Below, piece after piece: positions 52,683 to 64,000 of a stretch of DNA of 64,000 bases. The position numbers and the translations under genes were made by a program. The stretch comes from Melastoma dodecandrum. Its lineage: Eukaryota; Streptophyta; Magnoliopsida; Myrtales; Melastomataceae. The first letter of the stretch is position 1. Each line of letters begins with the position of its first letter. Where the stretch lies: contig JARUPY010000276.1 of assembly GCA_029817715.1 (NCBI GenBank), positions 124,001 to 188,000 on the forward strand. The letters are read 5' to 3'. Below the pieces are notes generated by a model. The model was not told where the DNA came from. It saw only the letters and a program-made list of their open reading frames with translations, and made no database searches.

Positions 52683-53235
52683 CAACAAACATGAGTTCGG
52701 AATTATGCCGGGACCGAGTCCAACGCCCGTTAACCAAAAGCAAACTTTTGGAGCAAACGACACCTCCTCGCATGTTTAGATGTAAGAGCTAGTAAATATG
52801 AATCCCCGAACCGAACTGTTTTTCCTTAAAAATAAGTTGCTGGCGACTCCGTAATAGATTACCCAGGTTAAGCGACAACAATCATTTTTACGGAGCCATC
52901 ACGGATGAAGGAAGGCGACACGGTTCCCAATCCTCCTGAAAATTCATTTTTCAGATTATGCTCCGCCCATCATCCGTCAGCTCCCCAAGAAGCATGGAGA
53001 CGATCGACGATGGCACGGACAGACCCGATTAGGAATCGAGGGAGGATCGACCCGATATCCATCGCAGCGCTTGGACGTTCGAGTCCCAGCATCGACCGGA
53101 GGACACCAAGGAGAGCGGGTCCGAATCCCTTGTCGTCCGTACCGCCGCATGCGTGCTAGGCCGGAGGGCGCGCGTACACAAAGATTGGGAAAGGAATTGC
53201 GGCCGCGATCTAAACAAAAGATATATCATACATAC

Positions 53236-54855
53236 CAAGGAGCAGATGTCAAGAGATATGCCCGATCAGTTCGGCAACTTAATCCAACATTGTTGTAAGC
53301 CCCCGCAACTGTGAGGATCGCAGCAAAAGTCCACGCCAATCCAATGCATAGAAGTAAGGAATATCTCTCCAGTACCGTGTGCGCAATTGGAACTATTTGC
53401 TTCAAGTACTGCAGCAAAGAGCAACACAAATGAAATGGTTGGGTAAGGAATGAAATGAGCAACTCTTGTCAGAAAAATGGCTTACCTGTTGGCTTAGTAC
53501 GAGAAGAATCAGCGACGGAAGAACGACCTCGACACAATTAGCCAGCTGAAAGCGAAAGAAGCGTATGAAAATTTGAAACTCTGAAATCTGCGAGATGACT
53601 TACCATGGGGAATCCCCTTAAGAACAAGCCAAGACCCGGCACAGAAACATATTCGATCATGATCAGGGGAGTAAGCAACCTAAACCAATGATCATAGAAA
53701 GTCAGTTACATTTAACCAAAAAGAAAAAGGATTTGACACTCAGTAGACATTGTATTTCGACCTGGTAAGATTTCCCCAGACTTTACTGAAACCAAGGATT
53801 ATGTTGATAAACGACGAGGCAATAAGCGATCCTTGAATCTTTCTCATGATGTAGAGGAACCTCTGCAATGATAATCAACAGGGCTATAATACGATCCCAA
53901 CTAGGAAAATCTAGAAGTCGGGTAGCAAAAAGACAGGTATGTTTCGATTTCGACATACATCATGCTCAGTACTGAAGTTGCCATCGGCAGTGTCATTAAT
54001 GGTGGACAAAACGGGTACTTATGAAAGCCCACGATGCGCCCATCACGGAAGGCAGTCTACTCCCGACTAGGGTTTGAAGGGTATTGATGCCAGACATAAA
54101 AAAGCAGAGACTGGATTACCCTGGCCTTGTCACCCTGTCAAAAAGGAAAACAAAAAATCACCAACTATCAATGACAACTCGATCCAAGTAAGAAATCTGC
54201 TAACTACGGGTCTCCTTACATGGTTTCCCCCCATTCTCGGGACGAGAGTATTGGCCAAGAGTACTATAGTCCCAAGCGCGACGATATAGTGTTCGAAAGC
54301 CAAGATCACAGCTTCCACTGCAAAGATCATACCGATAAGTTGGAAATACTCGAAATCATGTCTGAGAACAAACACTCGAGCTTTTAACAGCTGACTGAAC
54401 ACTGAGAAAAAAGTTCAGGGTTTCATGATAGTAATCACCTAACAAAGAAGAACCAGATATCCAGGTAACACATGCAAATCCCAATTAAACAAGAACTTCA
54501 AACAAAGATACCAAAAAAACTAATCAAGACGTATATTCTTTCTTAATCCCAGGGACCACTCTATCCCAAACCAGACAAGCCCAAAAGACACCAGAATAAA
54601 GCACCCACCTTTTTCACGATAACTTTTTTTTTTCCTGGTTTTCGGACAGGAAAAATAAGAAAAAGGAACAAGAGAAAGAAGGAAAGAATACGCAGCTGAC
54701 GAGAAAGGAGAGCACAAACAAACAAACAAACCCACCCCATATGGGATTGGAGTGGATGCAGTAGTGAAGCTGCTGGAACTGCTCAACCGGGGCAGGTTCG
54801 GCGGCGGAGGCTGAGGAGGCGCACCACCGTGGTTGTGATTCCCTGTTTCCACCAT
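53236..54855 (-). pseudogene. Nucleobase-ascorbate transporter (NAT), 5' seven exons, decayed
   Basis: Minus exons: 54736-54855, 54220-54317, 53959-54134, 53762-53862, 53604-53679, 53486-53545, 53236-53408, all with GT-AG borders. They encode HYCIHSNPIW, EAVILAFEHYIVALGTIVLL, LVPRMGGNH, GDKARVIQSLLF, RFLYIMRKIQGSLIASSFIN, LLTPLIMIEYVSVPG, LANCVEVVLPSLILLVLSQQ and YLKQIVPIAHTVLERYSLL, ending GLSCRTDRAYLLTSAPW. This is the N-terminal part of the plant NAT1-4-like clade, purine/xanthine permease homologues with 12-14 membrane helices. Exon 1 changes frame after a Pro run, and exon 3 has at least two frameshifts. The exons for the permease signature region are absent. The last exon is at 29375-29654. 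Confidence 0.9.
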
Positions 54856-54919
54856 CTCTTCAGCTCCCACCTCACCAAGTATCAATCACCAAAGAGACGA
54901 GATTTTTTGCGAGCTGGGT

Positions 54920-57030
54920 AAACGAGGGGGAGATCGAGAGAGGAAGATAACCCAAACCCACTTTCAGCCCTGGCGAAGCAACTATAGACACGAAGCGAAG
55001 TGTTCCTACCCTACGTATGGGCTTAGGAGTGGGGGACCCTTGGCTAGAAGTTGGCAGGCAAGTGCGGGGGGAGCTGAAACGAAGGAAAAAAAAAAGTATA
55101 GCCGCGTTCGCGTAATTTGGTCAGCAGGATCGAGAGGGAAATTTCGAGGGGGTGGGTAGGTACCATTGAATTAGGAGGGAGGAGTGGGTCAAGCATTAAA
55201 TTAAGGGAGATTTGAGGAGGACTGTATGTAGCCCTTTTTACTTTAATTTATTAGTTCGGATTCGGACACAAACACAACACATCTTGTCGCGAGATCTCGG
55301 ATGTTGGAAGTATTTATATATTAACAAAAACATTATTATAAGCTCATTTTTATGAAAAAGGTATTGAGTCACTCACACGAGGGGTAAGAGATTAAAAACT
55401 CAAGATCTAATGATAATGACGGATGAATTAGTTTTATGATTAAACGAGAGCCATGCATACTCTTCTGAAATCATCACCTGCAATCATTTTACCCATTATT
55501 GAAACTTTCGCAATAATTTCTCTGGGGTTCCCCCTTTGATTCAATTTCAATTTAGTATAACTGGAGTAGGAAAAGAATTGGTAGCCACGTGCTTGCGAAG
55601 AACGTGACAAGAATATAAATTCCTTTGTATGAAAATGTATTAGCTAGCATCTTCTTGTTCTTGTCTTTGTATTAAGCAACATTATCGATTCAAGCCATTC
55701 ATCATCCCTTTCACCCATCTAAATATGTTCCGGCATCAAAGAGCATATAAACTCGACGAACCCGACATGTCGATACCTTCTTTAGGGTTTATCCACAGCA
55801 CGTCCCTAAACACCCAAACCAGCAGCATCCACTTTTTCATAAGGAAGATGGGGAACCCATTTTCTCGACCAGAGCAGGCAACCCATCTCCTGCATTTGGC
55901 GGGAAGAAGTATATGGAGAGTCTTCTTTTGTCCTCCTGCCCTGGATTCTATTGGAGCCCGGTGTACTTTGAAATCGTCCAAGACACGGATCGTAGCAATA
56001 TTATCCAACGCAAATACTCCATTTACTTTATTTCATAATACAACACACAGTGAATTTTTTATTTAAAAAATTGAACTCGTAGGTAATTATTTTATTACTC
56101 CTTTCTAACATATGATAAGAGTGTTGTGCCAACGGCTCATGCCCTCCTAGACCGATGAACGCAGGGGGCCGCCCCTTCCCCCCTCGTCAATTCCCATCCC
56201 AGAACAGCCCGTCGACATCCCTCCGGCACCTGTTCCACCGGCTGGTCAATGCTGAATCGACCTTTTGGACCCTTTTGAGCCTCCCACAAAGAGGGCCCTT
56301 CTAACGCCCCTAGAAAATTTTATACCACGTTTTAAATAAAGGTGGTGATAGTTCCGTATAACTTTCTTACATAAATTAACATGTTTTATATGGAGTCATT
56401 TTGAAAGATGAGGGCACATATGAGCAGTTCGATCATCCCTTACCTTCCTCTATGATCATGTTTCATCTTTCGTACGTGCCTTCAACTATTTCACAAGAGC
56501 TTAAGACGATCAAACGAGGCCTCGAAGAGGTACATTTCGTAATTAAGGATCATGCTCGATTTTTCCTCAACTCCGATTCAAGGGGTCGATCGGATGACAT
56601 AAAGGGAGCAATTCAGATCATCGTATTGTCAACTCGCGCACGTCGAACGCCGAACCTAACACACTTTCATTTAGAATTTTTCATATAAGTTGATTTTCAT
56701 TAATTTATTTAAAAATCACTTCGTGTTAATTCGTGTTTGTATCACAAATCTTTCTAAGCAAGAAATGTACCTAAATCTAGTTACAACGATGTACCTTTCT
56801 TTTGTTCCGATACACACTATCAAACCACATCAATAGAAACAACTTGCTAAGAATTATTTGTCGGGCTCATTCGTGCTGCTGACGTGGCACATGTTAAAAT
56901 TTTTAATAAAAACTATCGTGTTAAATTAGGGCATACAAAAAGCCTGTCGATGGACAGCGGAGTGAAATGGCGTTGAAGGATAAAATAAAAAGAAAAAAGA
57001 ATTAACAATGTGGCTGTGTTAGAATATTTT
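54920..57030. other. Intergenic, no gene supported
   Basis: 54900-55260 is the former NAT promoter side. A 113-codon frame from ATG 55725 follows a TATA-like AATATAAATT at about 55612, but shows no recognisable motif and I do not call it a gene. The rest is AT-rich. Confidence 0.4.
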
Positions 57031-57037
57031 GTAATGT

Positions 57038-58354
57038 CTAAGCCCCTGCGCATCTAAACAGCATCAAGTGAAAGAGACTCTTGCAGGTGCAGCCTGGCGC
57101 CATCCCTCTCCACAAACTGGTCGTCAAGACATCCGCTGGCCGAGGACAACCTTGTGTTGCTGTTGGGTTTGGGGTTGGTGTTGGGGTAGGTGCTGGTGCC
57201 GGTGCTGGAGGATGTGACTTTGGGACCGGGATGGACCTTTCATGGTGTATCTTTCTCGGCACTCTCTGGCAACTTCCTTTCGAGCATTTCGCGCTGTGCC
57301 TCAAGGCACCACGCTTTCGTTCTGAGGGGCCGCAGCCCTCCGATGGATCCTGGAAAGGGTTGCGGCCGAAGGAAAAGTGTTTTAGCTTTGGCAAATCGCA
57401 AATGCCCCTGGGAATGGATCCCTTCAGCCTGTTTCCGGAGATGTCGAAATGCTCCAGCGACCGGAGATTACTCATGCTCTTTGGTAAACTCCCCGTGAAC
57501 GAATTTGACGATATGTCAAGGACCCTCATCTCCTTCAGCCGCCCGATCTCGCCAGGAATGTCGCCCGACATCTTGTTGTGACTGAAGATGATCTCGTTCA
57601 AGGTCCTCGACATGTTGCCGGTGCTCCTCGGGATGTGGCCCTGAATGTTGTTATGAGCAAGGACCACGACCGACACGGGGGACTCACCAAAGTTATCGGG
57701 TATCTTGGTGAACTTGTTGTTGTTCAGGAAAAGCGCATCCAAATCCTTGTGGAATAAAATGCACGGCAACTCGCCCTCGAAGTAGTTGAATCTCACATCA
57801 AGGTACTTCAACCCCGGCAGTTTTTCGAGAACGACAGGGAACGGCCCAGCAAAACGGTTGTTGCTGATATCGACCTCATGAAGGAGACGTAAATTTGCGA
57901 AGGTCCCTGGGATGAGGCCCCGAAACCTATTCGAGTTAAGGTGCAGCAGTGCGACATCAACAAGTAAGCCAAACTCAGCCGGGATGTACCCAGATATGTC
58001 TGAATGGTTCAGGTCAATGCCTGCGACAACGGTCTGAGATGGGTCGTCCAGGGCCTGCTCGCAGAACACGCCCTTATAGTCGCATACATTTGGCCCCACC
58101 CAGTTCTCAGTCACCCCATAAGGGTCTGAATTCATGGCCTTCTTCCAAGCCTGCAGCGCGATGTACGCATCTCTGAGCCTGCGGTTTGGGAAATCGCCCT
58201 CCTTAAGTTCGGGTTCATAGTCCCAGCCTTTTGGCAGCGATGCCATCTGGCGCCGGGTGATCACCGCTGCTTCCACATCGGACAACAACGCGGATGAAGC
58301 CCCTAACAGGGATGCCAGGACGAGCAGAGGAGTGAACGGGCCACCGATGCACAT
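57038..58354 (-). CDS. Leucine-rich-repeat extensin-like (LRX) protein, 438 aa
   Basis: The true start is ATG 58354; a longer frame begins upstream with a non-ATG codon. Residues 1-30 are a signal peptide (MCIGGPFTPLLVLASLL). The LRX N-terminal domain follows with LQAWKKAMNSDPYGVTENWVG and CDYKGVFC, then about ten LRRs (GIDLNHSDISGYIPAEFG, LLHLNSNRFRGLIPGTFANL, LDISSNSFTGSLPKSMSNL). A Cys-containing hinge gives way to a short Pro-rich tail (PAPAPAPTPTPTPNP) where classical LRX proteins have long SPPPP extensin repeats. LRX proteins sit in the cell wall, bind RALF peptides through the LRR domain and anchor through the extensin part. This protein can probably bind but has little to cross-link, like PEX/LRX members with reduced tails. 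It is intronless. Confidence 0.88.
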   Translation of the reverse strand: MCIGGPFTPLLVLASLLGASSALLSDVEAAVITRRQMASLPKGWDYEPELKEGDFPNRRLRDAYIALQAWKKAMNSDPYGVTENWVGPNVCDYKGVFCEQALDDPSQTVVAGIDLNHSDISGYIPAEFGLLVDVALLHLNSNRFRGLIPGTFANLRLLHEVDISNNRFAGPFPVVLEKLPGLKYLDVRFNYFEGELPCILFHKDLDALFLNNNKFTKIPDNFGESPVSVVVLAHNNIQGHIPRSTGNMSRTLNEIIFSHNKMSGDIPGEIGRLKEMRVLDISSNSFTGSLPKSMSNLRSLEHFDISGNRLKGSIPRGICDLPKLKHFSFGRNPFQDPSEGCGPSERKRGALRHSAKCSKGSCQRVPRKIHHERSIPVPKSHPPAPAPAPTPTPTPNPTATQGCPRPADVLTTSLWRGMAPGCTCKSLFHLMLFRCAGA

Positions 58355-58689
58355 CACCGCCGATTCAGATCGGAAATTCAAAATTAGCCGTACACTGGGG
58401 ACGGTAGGCGGCTCTGTTTGGATGTAAGTTTTCCATGGACACGGCGTTATTTGACGCCAAGGCAGTTTATTACCAGAACTACAGCTTCGGGCAGATGGTC
58501 ATTCAGGTCTTCTTGTCGCATCGTGTCCAAAAGAGAAACTACAACATAAACAAACTCAACACTAGAAAAGGTTAAATGAGAAAAGACGAGTATTATTGTT
58601 CGTAAGCTGTTAACAAAGAGGAAACTAACACCGTGTTTGGCTGGTGGAATTCTCCCCCTGTTTTTTCTCATAGGGATTATAAAGGGCAG

Positions 58690-61500
58690 GGAAGGCTGTA
58701 AATTATGGTTTCTAACAGTAAATACTTAACAACCTTGTAAGTCTCTCATATTGAATAAAATAGCGTATCCTCGATCACACACGTCAAAAGCATCGTTCAT
58801 TCTTTAGTGTTCGGTAGCAAACGAAGTCGTAAAGATAGCCGGCCCTTAGATTGGGCTATACGCGTCCCTGCTTACGAGCCTCGGTTTAAGGAAAGAAAAA
58901 GTTCATAGATGGTCCGTCGATGATCCAAATTTGCGGACAGGTCTCCCAACGAACAATGCGACCCACAGGCATCCACGACCGCGAAGAAGAAGAAAAGCGA
59001 TGTCAATCAATCAAGAACTTGGGAATTCGTTGCCACTTATTTCAGTCCGATCGATCTTTCCAAAAGAGTTGGTCGGAATCCGTCAACTTTATTTAATGTA
59101 GTTGGCCAGTGTTTTAGGACCATGTCATATCCTGCCCGTTTTTGCTCCTCTATCCCGATCATGGAATTGCAGCCACATGTGATTAATTCAAATGCTTGTC
59201 GGTGTTCAATTTGACAAATTGATCACTTTTTTTCAAAAACAAAAGCGTTACCCTAAAGTAACGGGAGATTCGTCTTTCGAATTTTAATAGTAGCGTCTTG
59301 GATGCGTGTTAGATTATAACTTTAGTGGGTTTGAATTATTTAATGATCGTGGGTTATAAATTTTATGACGAAGAGTATGTATTGTATTTAAGTCGGACAA
59401 AACATTTGAAAGGGCCCTAAACCTCTTTTTTATAATTTTTTTTTTAATTTCTTTATTTATAGCCTAAACTATAAGTGTGATTTTATTTGTGTCCTTAACG
59501 TGACGGCATCGAAAAGGAGTGAGAGTCTTATTTGACGTGGCTTAATAAATTCTTTTTCTTTCTTCTCATCTCATGTATTTTTAATATTAATATGGCGTGT
59601 TTTAACTGGTATATTTTTTCTTAGTATTATTTTATCTATAAAATTTTTAATTGACATTATACAAAAAAAAAACTAATTGTTTTTCGGGCCTAAATTTATG
59701 GGGACAGCGTGGGTAAACATGGTAGTGGTCATGGTTTGGGAGGTGGCCAAGGAGAACGACGGGCATGAAGCGTAGCTAGGGAGACGTCGAGTCGACGGAG
59801 CAAGTTGGAGAGCATGGTCGGATTGCTTGACGAGGCGGAACATGAAGTGGCCGATTAAGGTCTTGGAGTTCGAGGATGATGGCAGAGTTTGGGCATTGGG
59901 GACTCATAAAAGAAAAAAAATCGAAGATAAAAAATAAACCATCTCGATTTCTATACCATCTCCATTTTTTATTATATCTTAAAAATGAAAAGGGTCAAAC
60001 TGGTGGCATGGCGTGACGATTTTAGGGTCAACGCGGTTGACTGCCGACAGGAGGCATCTTTTTCATTGTTCCTCCAGGAGTTGACTAAAAAACATGATCA
60101 TTATTTTGGATTTTAGTACCAATAATAAGTCCATTCCGACGATTCCTACACGAATACTCCCCATATTATTTTATTTTTTTAGTTCGTATGCGACTCTGAA
60201 TAAAAATCTCGAGGGATGATATTCTTGGGAAAAAAAAAACAAACAAAAATCATAAATAAAACGACCTTGGTGAAGCAAAAAAAAAAAAAAAAGACCGAGA
60301 AATAACGTGGACTTGTTCTCGGGGGTTGTAATAAAAAATAACACTAAAGTTTTCGGAATGATGATGATATCCAAAAATATTAGTAATTTATTAATTGGGG
60401 ATTGACTTGTAATGTAGTATAATAATAATGATGATGTAGGTGACCGGACCAATGTCATGTGTGTCAACGAGGCGAATCCACAAGCCGACAATTTATTAAA
60501 TTGCAAGAAAAAAAAACAAAAGAAAAGAAGAGCGAAGCACGTGTATGGACAATTAATGTTGTCCGGACCAAATTATTCAGTCATGGTTACCAAACCTACG
60601 GGGGAAGGGGAAGTAGCTGCGATAACAGGATGAAAATATAGTTAGCGATGAATGTTTCTACTTGTCATTAGAAACGCGGTTTAGGATGATAAAAACGTTA
60701 TTTAGGACCGTAACACTGATAAAGAAGTTGAGTTGACGGCCTTGAATCGTGACTCTAATGTACTTAGTGAAAAAAAAAAATGATCAAGTAAGCTGCGACG
60801 TAATTATTTGATATTAGAGTAGTGTCCTGGTCCAAGACCAACTACCAGAAAAAATAAGCAATTTGATCAACTTTTTTCACTAAGTCACGAACTCAAATTT
60901 TCTACTATTGGATCAAGTTTTTATTACATGTGAAAATATTTTTCATAAAATCGCGGCGGTCTAATGTTACTGCAAAAAAATCCAAATTTTGCTATACTAA
61001 AACTGAGGCTTAGTTTGAAGTCATAAGATAATCAATTTTAAAATTACTTAAAGTATCCTAAAATGAAGTCCTAATTTACAAAATTATTTCTTTACCGACA
61101 AAATACCTTTAAAGATAACTTATATAATTTTAAGATAATTTATTTGTAAAAAAAAAATTATTAGGTTTCCCATGGAGAGAGTGGGACCAAATCTGGAGGG
61201 CTGCTGTCAATGTGACTACCAAAAATGAGGGGGGGGGGGGGGGGGTCTCCATCTTATTTATTTTTTGTAAATGAAAATATAATGAGTTTTAGAAGAAAGC
61301 ATGTAATTTTTTCCAACACGGACGAATCCAAAACACGATCCACCTTCTTCTTCTCGGCACTAATCTTCCAAAAAAAAAAAGAATGGGAAAAAGGAAACGT
61401 CAATCAAAACCTACCTACCTACCAATATAACTAAATGCTGAGCACTAAGTCAGAGGTTTTGGGGATCGGATGGGATTTGGGACCAAGGGGTTGCCCATGA
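58690..61500. other. Intergenic, no gene seen
   Basis: AT-rich with several homopolymer runs (A runs near 60230 and 60280, a G run at about 61229-61246). Only a short GC-richer patch (59700-59900) stands out, with no usable frame. Confidence 0.5.
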
Positions 61501-62105
61501 CATGACGGCGCGTGTGTCCAGGCGTTCGTTACTTCTGTTTTTTTGCTTACGTTGTAAGCAAGAGTAGTAAGGAAGTGAGAGGGACGAGGACGAGCTCTGG
61601 AGGAGGGAGTGGGACTGCATTTCGAGCGTAGTTCGTGCCAAGGTCTCGTCTTTTACCCGCAATCGGGGTCGAGACTGGAATGGGTTTGCCTATGTTTGGG
61701 CTTTTGTTGAATCGGCGAGGGTAAAGTTTGGATCTTTTCTCGAAGGTTACCGCGAATCCTGAGGCGAAGTTGGTTTCTTTCTTTCCGGGTGTTCTATCCG
61801 AATGCGGGGGCTGGCTTTTTGGAGGGTGTTCTCGGGAGTTGTAAGGGAATCGGGTTTTTGGAGTTTGAATTCGATTACATGTGAACGGATCACGACCCGG
61901 TGCCGATAAAGGAGGAGGAGGAGGATGATTGGGGTGGGGGCGATCCAAGTGGAGGTAGCAACACCTTGCTGTTTTCTTTTTTGCCTTTTGTTTATCAATC
62001 CCTTTCTTTTTTGCGTTGTTATGTGTCTGCTTTAAAGACCGTCGAAAGTGAGGCATTAATGGGAGAAATCCTCGAACTTTACTGTGCCTTCGAATGTTTC
62101 AGGGC

Positions 62106-62114
62106 TATATAAAA
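62106..62114 (+). promoter_or_regulatory. TATA box of the MOCOS-like gene
   Basis: TATATAAAA lies about 290 bases before the ATG at 62398, giving a leader of roughly 260 bases. Confidence 0.65.
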
Positions 62115-62397
62115 GTGGAGAAGCTTAAAGCTTTGTTTGGGGGATTTCTCCGGTTGTGAAGGGGAGAAGAAAGCAAAGGGCAGTTTCTTCCCGGGAATCT
62201 TGAGTCTTAGAGCCACGCACTTCTCTTTCTCTTTTTCTTTTGAAGTTTTGAATTTGGTGATCTTTTTGCTGCGGACGGCTCCATTGGGCCGCGACAGGTA
62301 GAAAGTTCTGCCCTGGTTGGTTGGTAATCTTTAGCGTTCTTCTCCAGGGGGGGTGGTTTGTGGAGCCTTCTCTTCCCGTCGAAGGGATCCAGCATTC

Positions 62398-64000
62398 ATG
62401 CATCTTTCACTGTGGAAGCCTATATCCCAATGTGCAGCCGTTATATTCCTTGAGAAGAGGGCAAGAAGAAGAAAGGGATCGGGATTTGGCAATGACGGCA
62501 GGCGGAAGCCGTTGACGTTGCGGCAGTTGCAGGAGAGCCGGCTCAGGGAGGCTCTCGAAGAAGCTTCCAATGATGGCTCGCTGAAAAAGTCCCAGGATAT
62601 TATCGATACGGAAATGCAGAACCAGGATGGAACTGTTGGGAGATCGAGATCCCTGGCGAGACTTCATTCGCAGAAGGAGTTCCTGCGTGCCACGTCTCTT
62701 GCTAACAGCGCATTTATTCCAGCGATGACTCAATCCCAAGCCTTTCGGAGGCCTTCAACTTGTTTGTCACCATGTATCCGAAATTTCAGTCCACTGAGAG
62801 GATTGATCATTTGAGATCCCATGAGTACGAGCATCTCTGTGCGCCTTCTGCTAAGGTATGCCTCGATTATTGTGGGTTCGGCTTGTTTTCGTGCCTCCAG
62901 ACGTTCCAGCACTGGGAATCATCAGCATTTAGCTTGTCCAAGATTACTGCGAATTTGAGTAATCATGCTTTATACGGTGGCGGTGAGAAAGGTACTGCAG
63001 AACATGATATCAAGTCTAGGATTATGGAGTACTTGAACATTCCTGAGAACGAATACGGGCTTGTCTTTACTGTTAGCAGGGTATCTGCTTTTAAACTACT
63101 GGCCGAGTTGTATCCCTTCCATACCAATAAGAATCTGCTAACCATGTTTGATCACGAGAGTCAATCGGTGAATTGGATGGCCCAGTGTGCTAAAGATAAA
63201 GGCGCCAAGCTCCACAATGCATGGTTTAAGTGGCCTAATTTGAAGCTTTGCTCGAGAGAGTTGAGGAAGCAACTAGCAAGCAAGAAAAAGCGGAAGAAAG
63301 ACTCGGCGGTTGGCCTTTTTGTGTTTCCTGCTCAGTCTAGAGTTACCGGTGCCAAGTACTCCTACCAGTGGATGGCGACCGCACAGCAGCACAACTGGCA
63401 TGTGCTGCTTGACGCTGGATCCTTAGGTCCTAAGGACATGGATTCTCTCGGCCTTTCCCTCTTTCGCCCTGACTTTATCATCACGTCATTTTACCGGGTG
63501 TTTGGGTCCGACCCAACTGGTTTTGGCTGTCTTCTGATCAAGAAGTCCGTGATAAGCAGCCTGCAAAATCAGTCTGGGCTTACAGGTACGGGAATGGTGA
63601 AAATCACTCCTGTGTTTCCTCAGTACCTGAGTGATTCCGTTGATGGGCTTGACATGTTTGGCAGAATTCAAGGAGAGGAGGCCAGTGACAAGGAAGAAGT
63701 TAGTCCAGAACCATGTGGTGACGATTCTACTATGCCTGCATTTTCAGGTGTATTCACCTCGAATCTGGTCATGGATGTCTTCGAGACAGATATGGACCAT
63801 GATAATTGTTCTGAAAGGTATGGCGCCAGCACAATGTTCGAGGAAACGGAAAGCGTTTCTCTAGGAGAGGTGATGAGGAGTCCAATCTTTAGCGAGGATG
63901 ATTCTTCTGACAATTCATATTGGATTGATCTAGGTCATAGTCCTTTCGGATCAGACAAGTCTGGTCGATTTTCCAGGCAGAAATCAAGCCCCCCAATGCA
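62398..64000 (+). CDS. Molybdenum-cofactor-sulfurase-like PLP-transferase-fold protein (partial; apparent frameshift)
   Basis: The frame starts [15 protein letters not shown] and carries [18 protein letters not shown], as in a plant family of about 900 residues related to MOCOS/ABA3 N-terminal domains. Near 62710-62720 the frame shifts by one base: a TTT stands where the family sequence implies TTTT. From there the second frame is open to the window end, with [105 protein letters not shown] and [13 protein letters not shown]. In sulfurases the PLP lysine lies in the SFYK-FG motif; here it is Arg. Without that lysine it probably lacks desulfurase activity. The frameshift is either a recent mutation or a base error. 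No stop is present before 64000. Confidence 0.85.

Larger units (their letters stand above)
51940..53178 (+). mobile_element. Partial LTR related to the LARD-like element, opposite orientation
   Basis: The sequence matches the reverse complement of the 30813-31570 part of the LARD-like LTR, with clear divergence. The match includes GGGAGGTGCAGGCCTCCC, GGGCCCAAGTGCATAG, CGTTAACCAAAAGCAAACTTT, TGGCGACTCCGTAAT and the terminal CTAGGCCGGAGGGCGCGCGT followed by ACA at 53178. No primer site follows, so it is a solo or 3' LTR. Its start could not be found. It sits in a NAT intron and carries the hAT element at 52133. Confidence 0.75.

Noticed and set aside
52315..52773. 152-codon minus-strand frame
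   Set aside because: It crosses the end of the hAT element and the LTR remnant, so it cannot be a host gene.
55725..56066. 113-codon frame with an ATG and upstream TATA-like sequence
   Set aside because: No motif, unlikely composition and an equally long antisense frame.

Overview
The window is nuclear DNA of a flowering plant, probably a eudicot. The evidence is GT-AG introns in genes such as an RPN11 homologue, plant-only families (CEP peptide precursor, DUF1645, LRR-extensin-like, nucleobase-ascorbate transporter, CXE carboxylesterase) and heavily nested LTR retrotransposons. I cannot name the species.

Layout. 1-3872 is the 5' end of a minus-strand Ty3/gypsy element of the Athila/Tat type: a long gag-protease frame open to the left edge, a tRNA-Asp-type primer site and a 1.34 kb LTR. 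3873-6800 holds a decayed DPH4-like J-domain pseudogene and a small intact TPR-like gene. 9691-10686 is an intronless carboxylesterase. It converges on a six-exon RPN11 proteasome gene (11271-14319, minus). 14430-18110 is largely featureless. 18267-18587 encodes a CEP hormone precursor. 19438-21981 is a serine carboxypeptidase-like pseudogene in which one exon is tandemly triplicated. 22912-23846 is a DUF547 gene cut down to its N-terminal leucine-zipper part. 25258-26223 is a DUF1645 gene and 28104-28499 (minus) a one-pass membrane protein.

29375-54855 is the remarkable part. It is one nucleobase-ascorbate transporter (NAT) gene on the minus strand that has been torn apart: seven 5' exons lie at 53236-54855, the last exon lies at 29375-29654, and about 23.6 kb of nested elements sit between them. 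The nest contains a 5'-truncated chromodomain gypsy element (29655-47422). A 12 kb non-coding LTR element (30813-42837) is inserted in its reverse transcriptase with a near-perfect target duplication. One LTR of that element carries a hAT derivative next to a captured host-gene fragment (40082-42163). To the right are a solo LTR with a perfect 5-bp duplication (48726-50950), an old LTR fragment related to the 12 kb element (51940-53178) and a 542-bp hAT element with a perfect 8-bp duplication (52133-52674). The solo LTR carries about 28 tandem hairpins whose stems vary by compensating changes. I consider this the most interesting signal in the window.

57038-58354 (minus) is an LRR-extensin-like cell-wall gene. 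62398-64000 is the start of a molybdenum-cofactor-sulfurase-like PLP-transferase-fold gene with an apparent one-base frameshift. It runs off the right edge.

Exon borders were placed by eye from GT/AG signals and family similarity recalled from memory. No alignment or search could be run.
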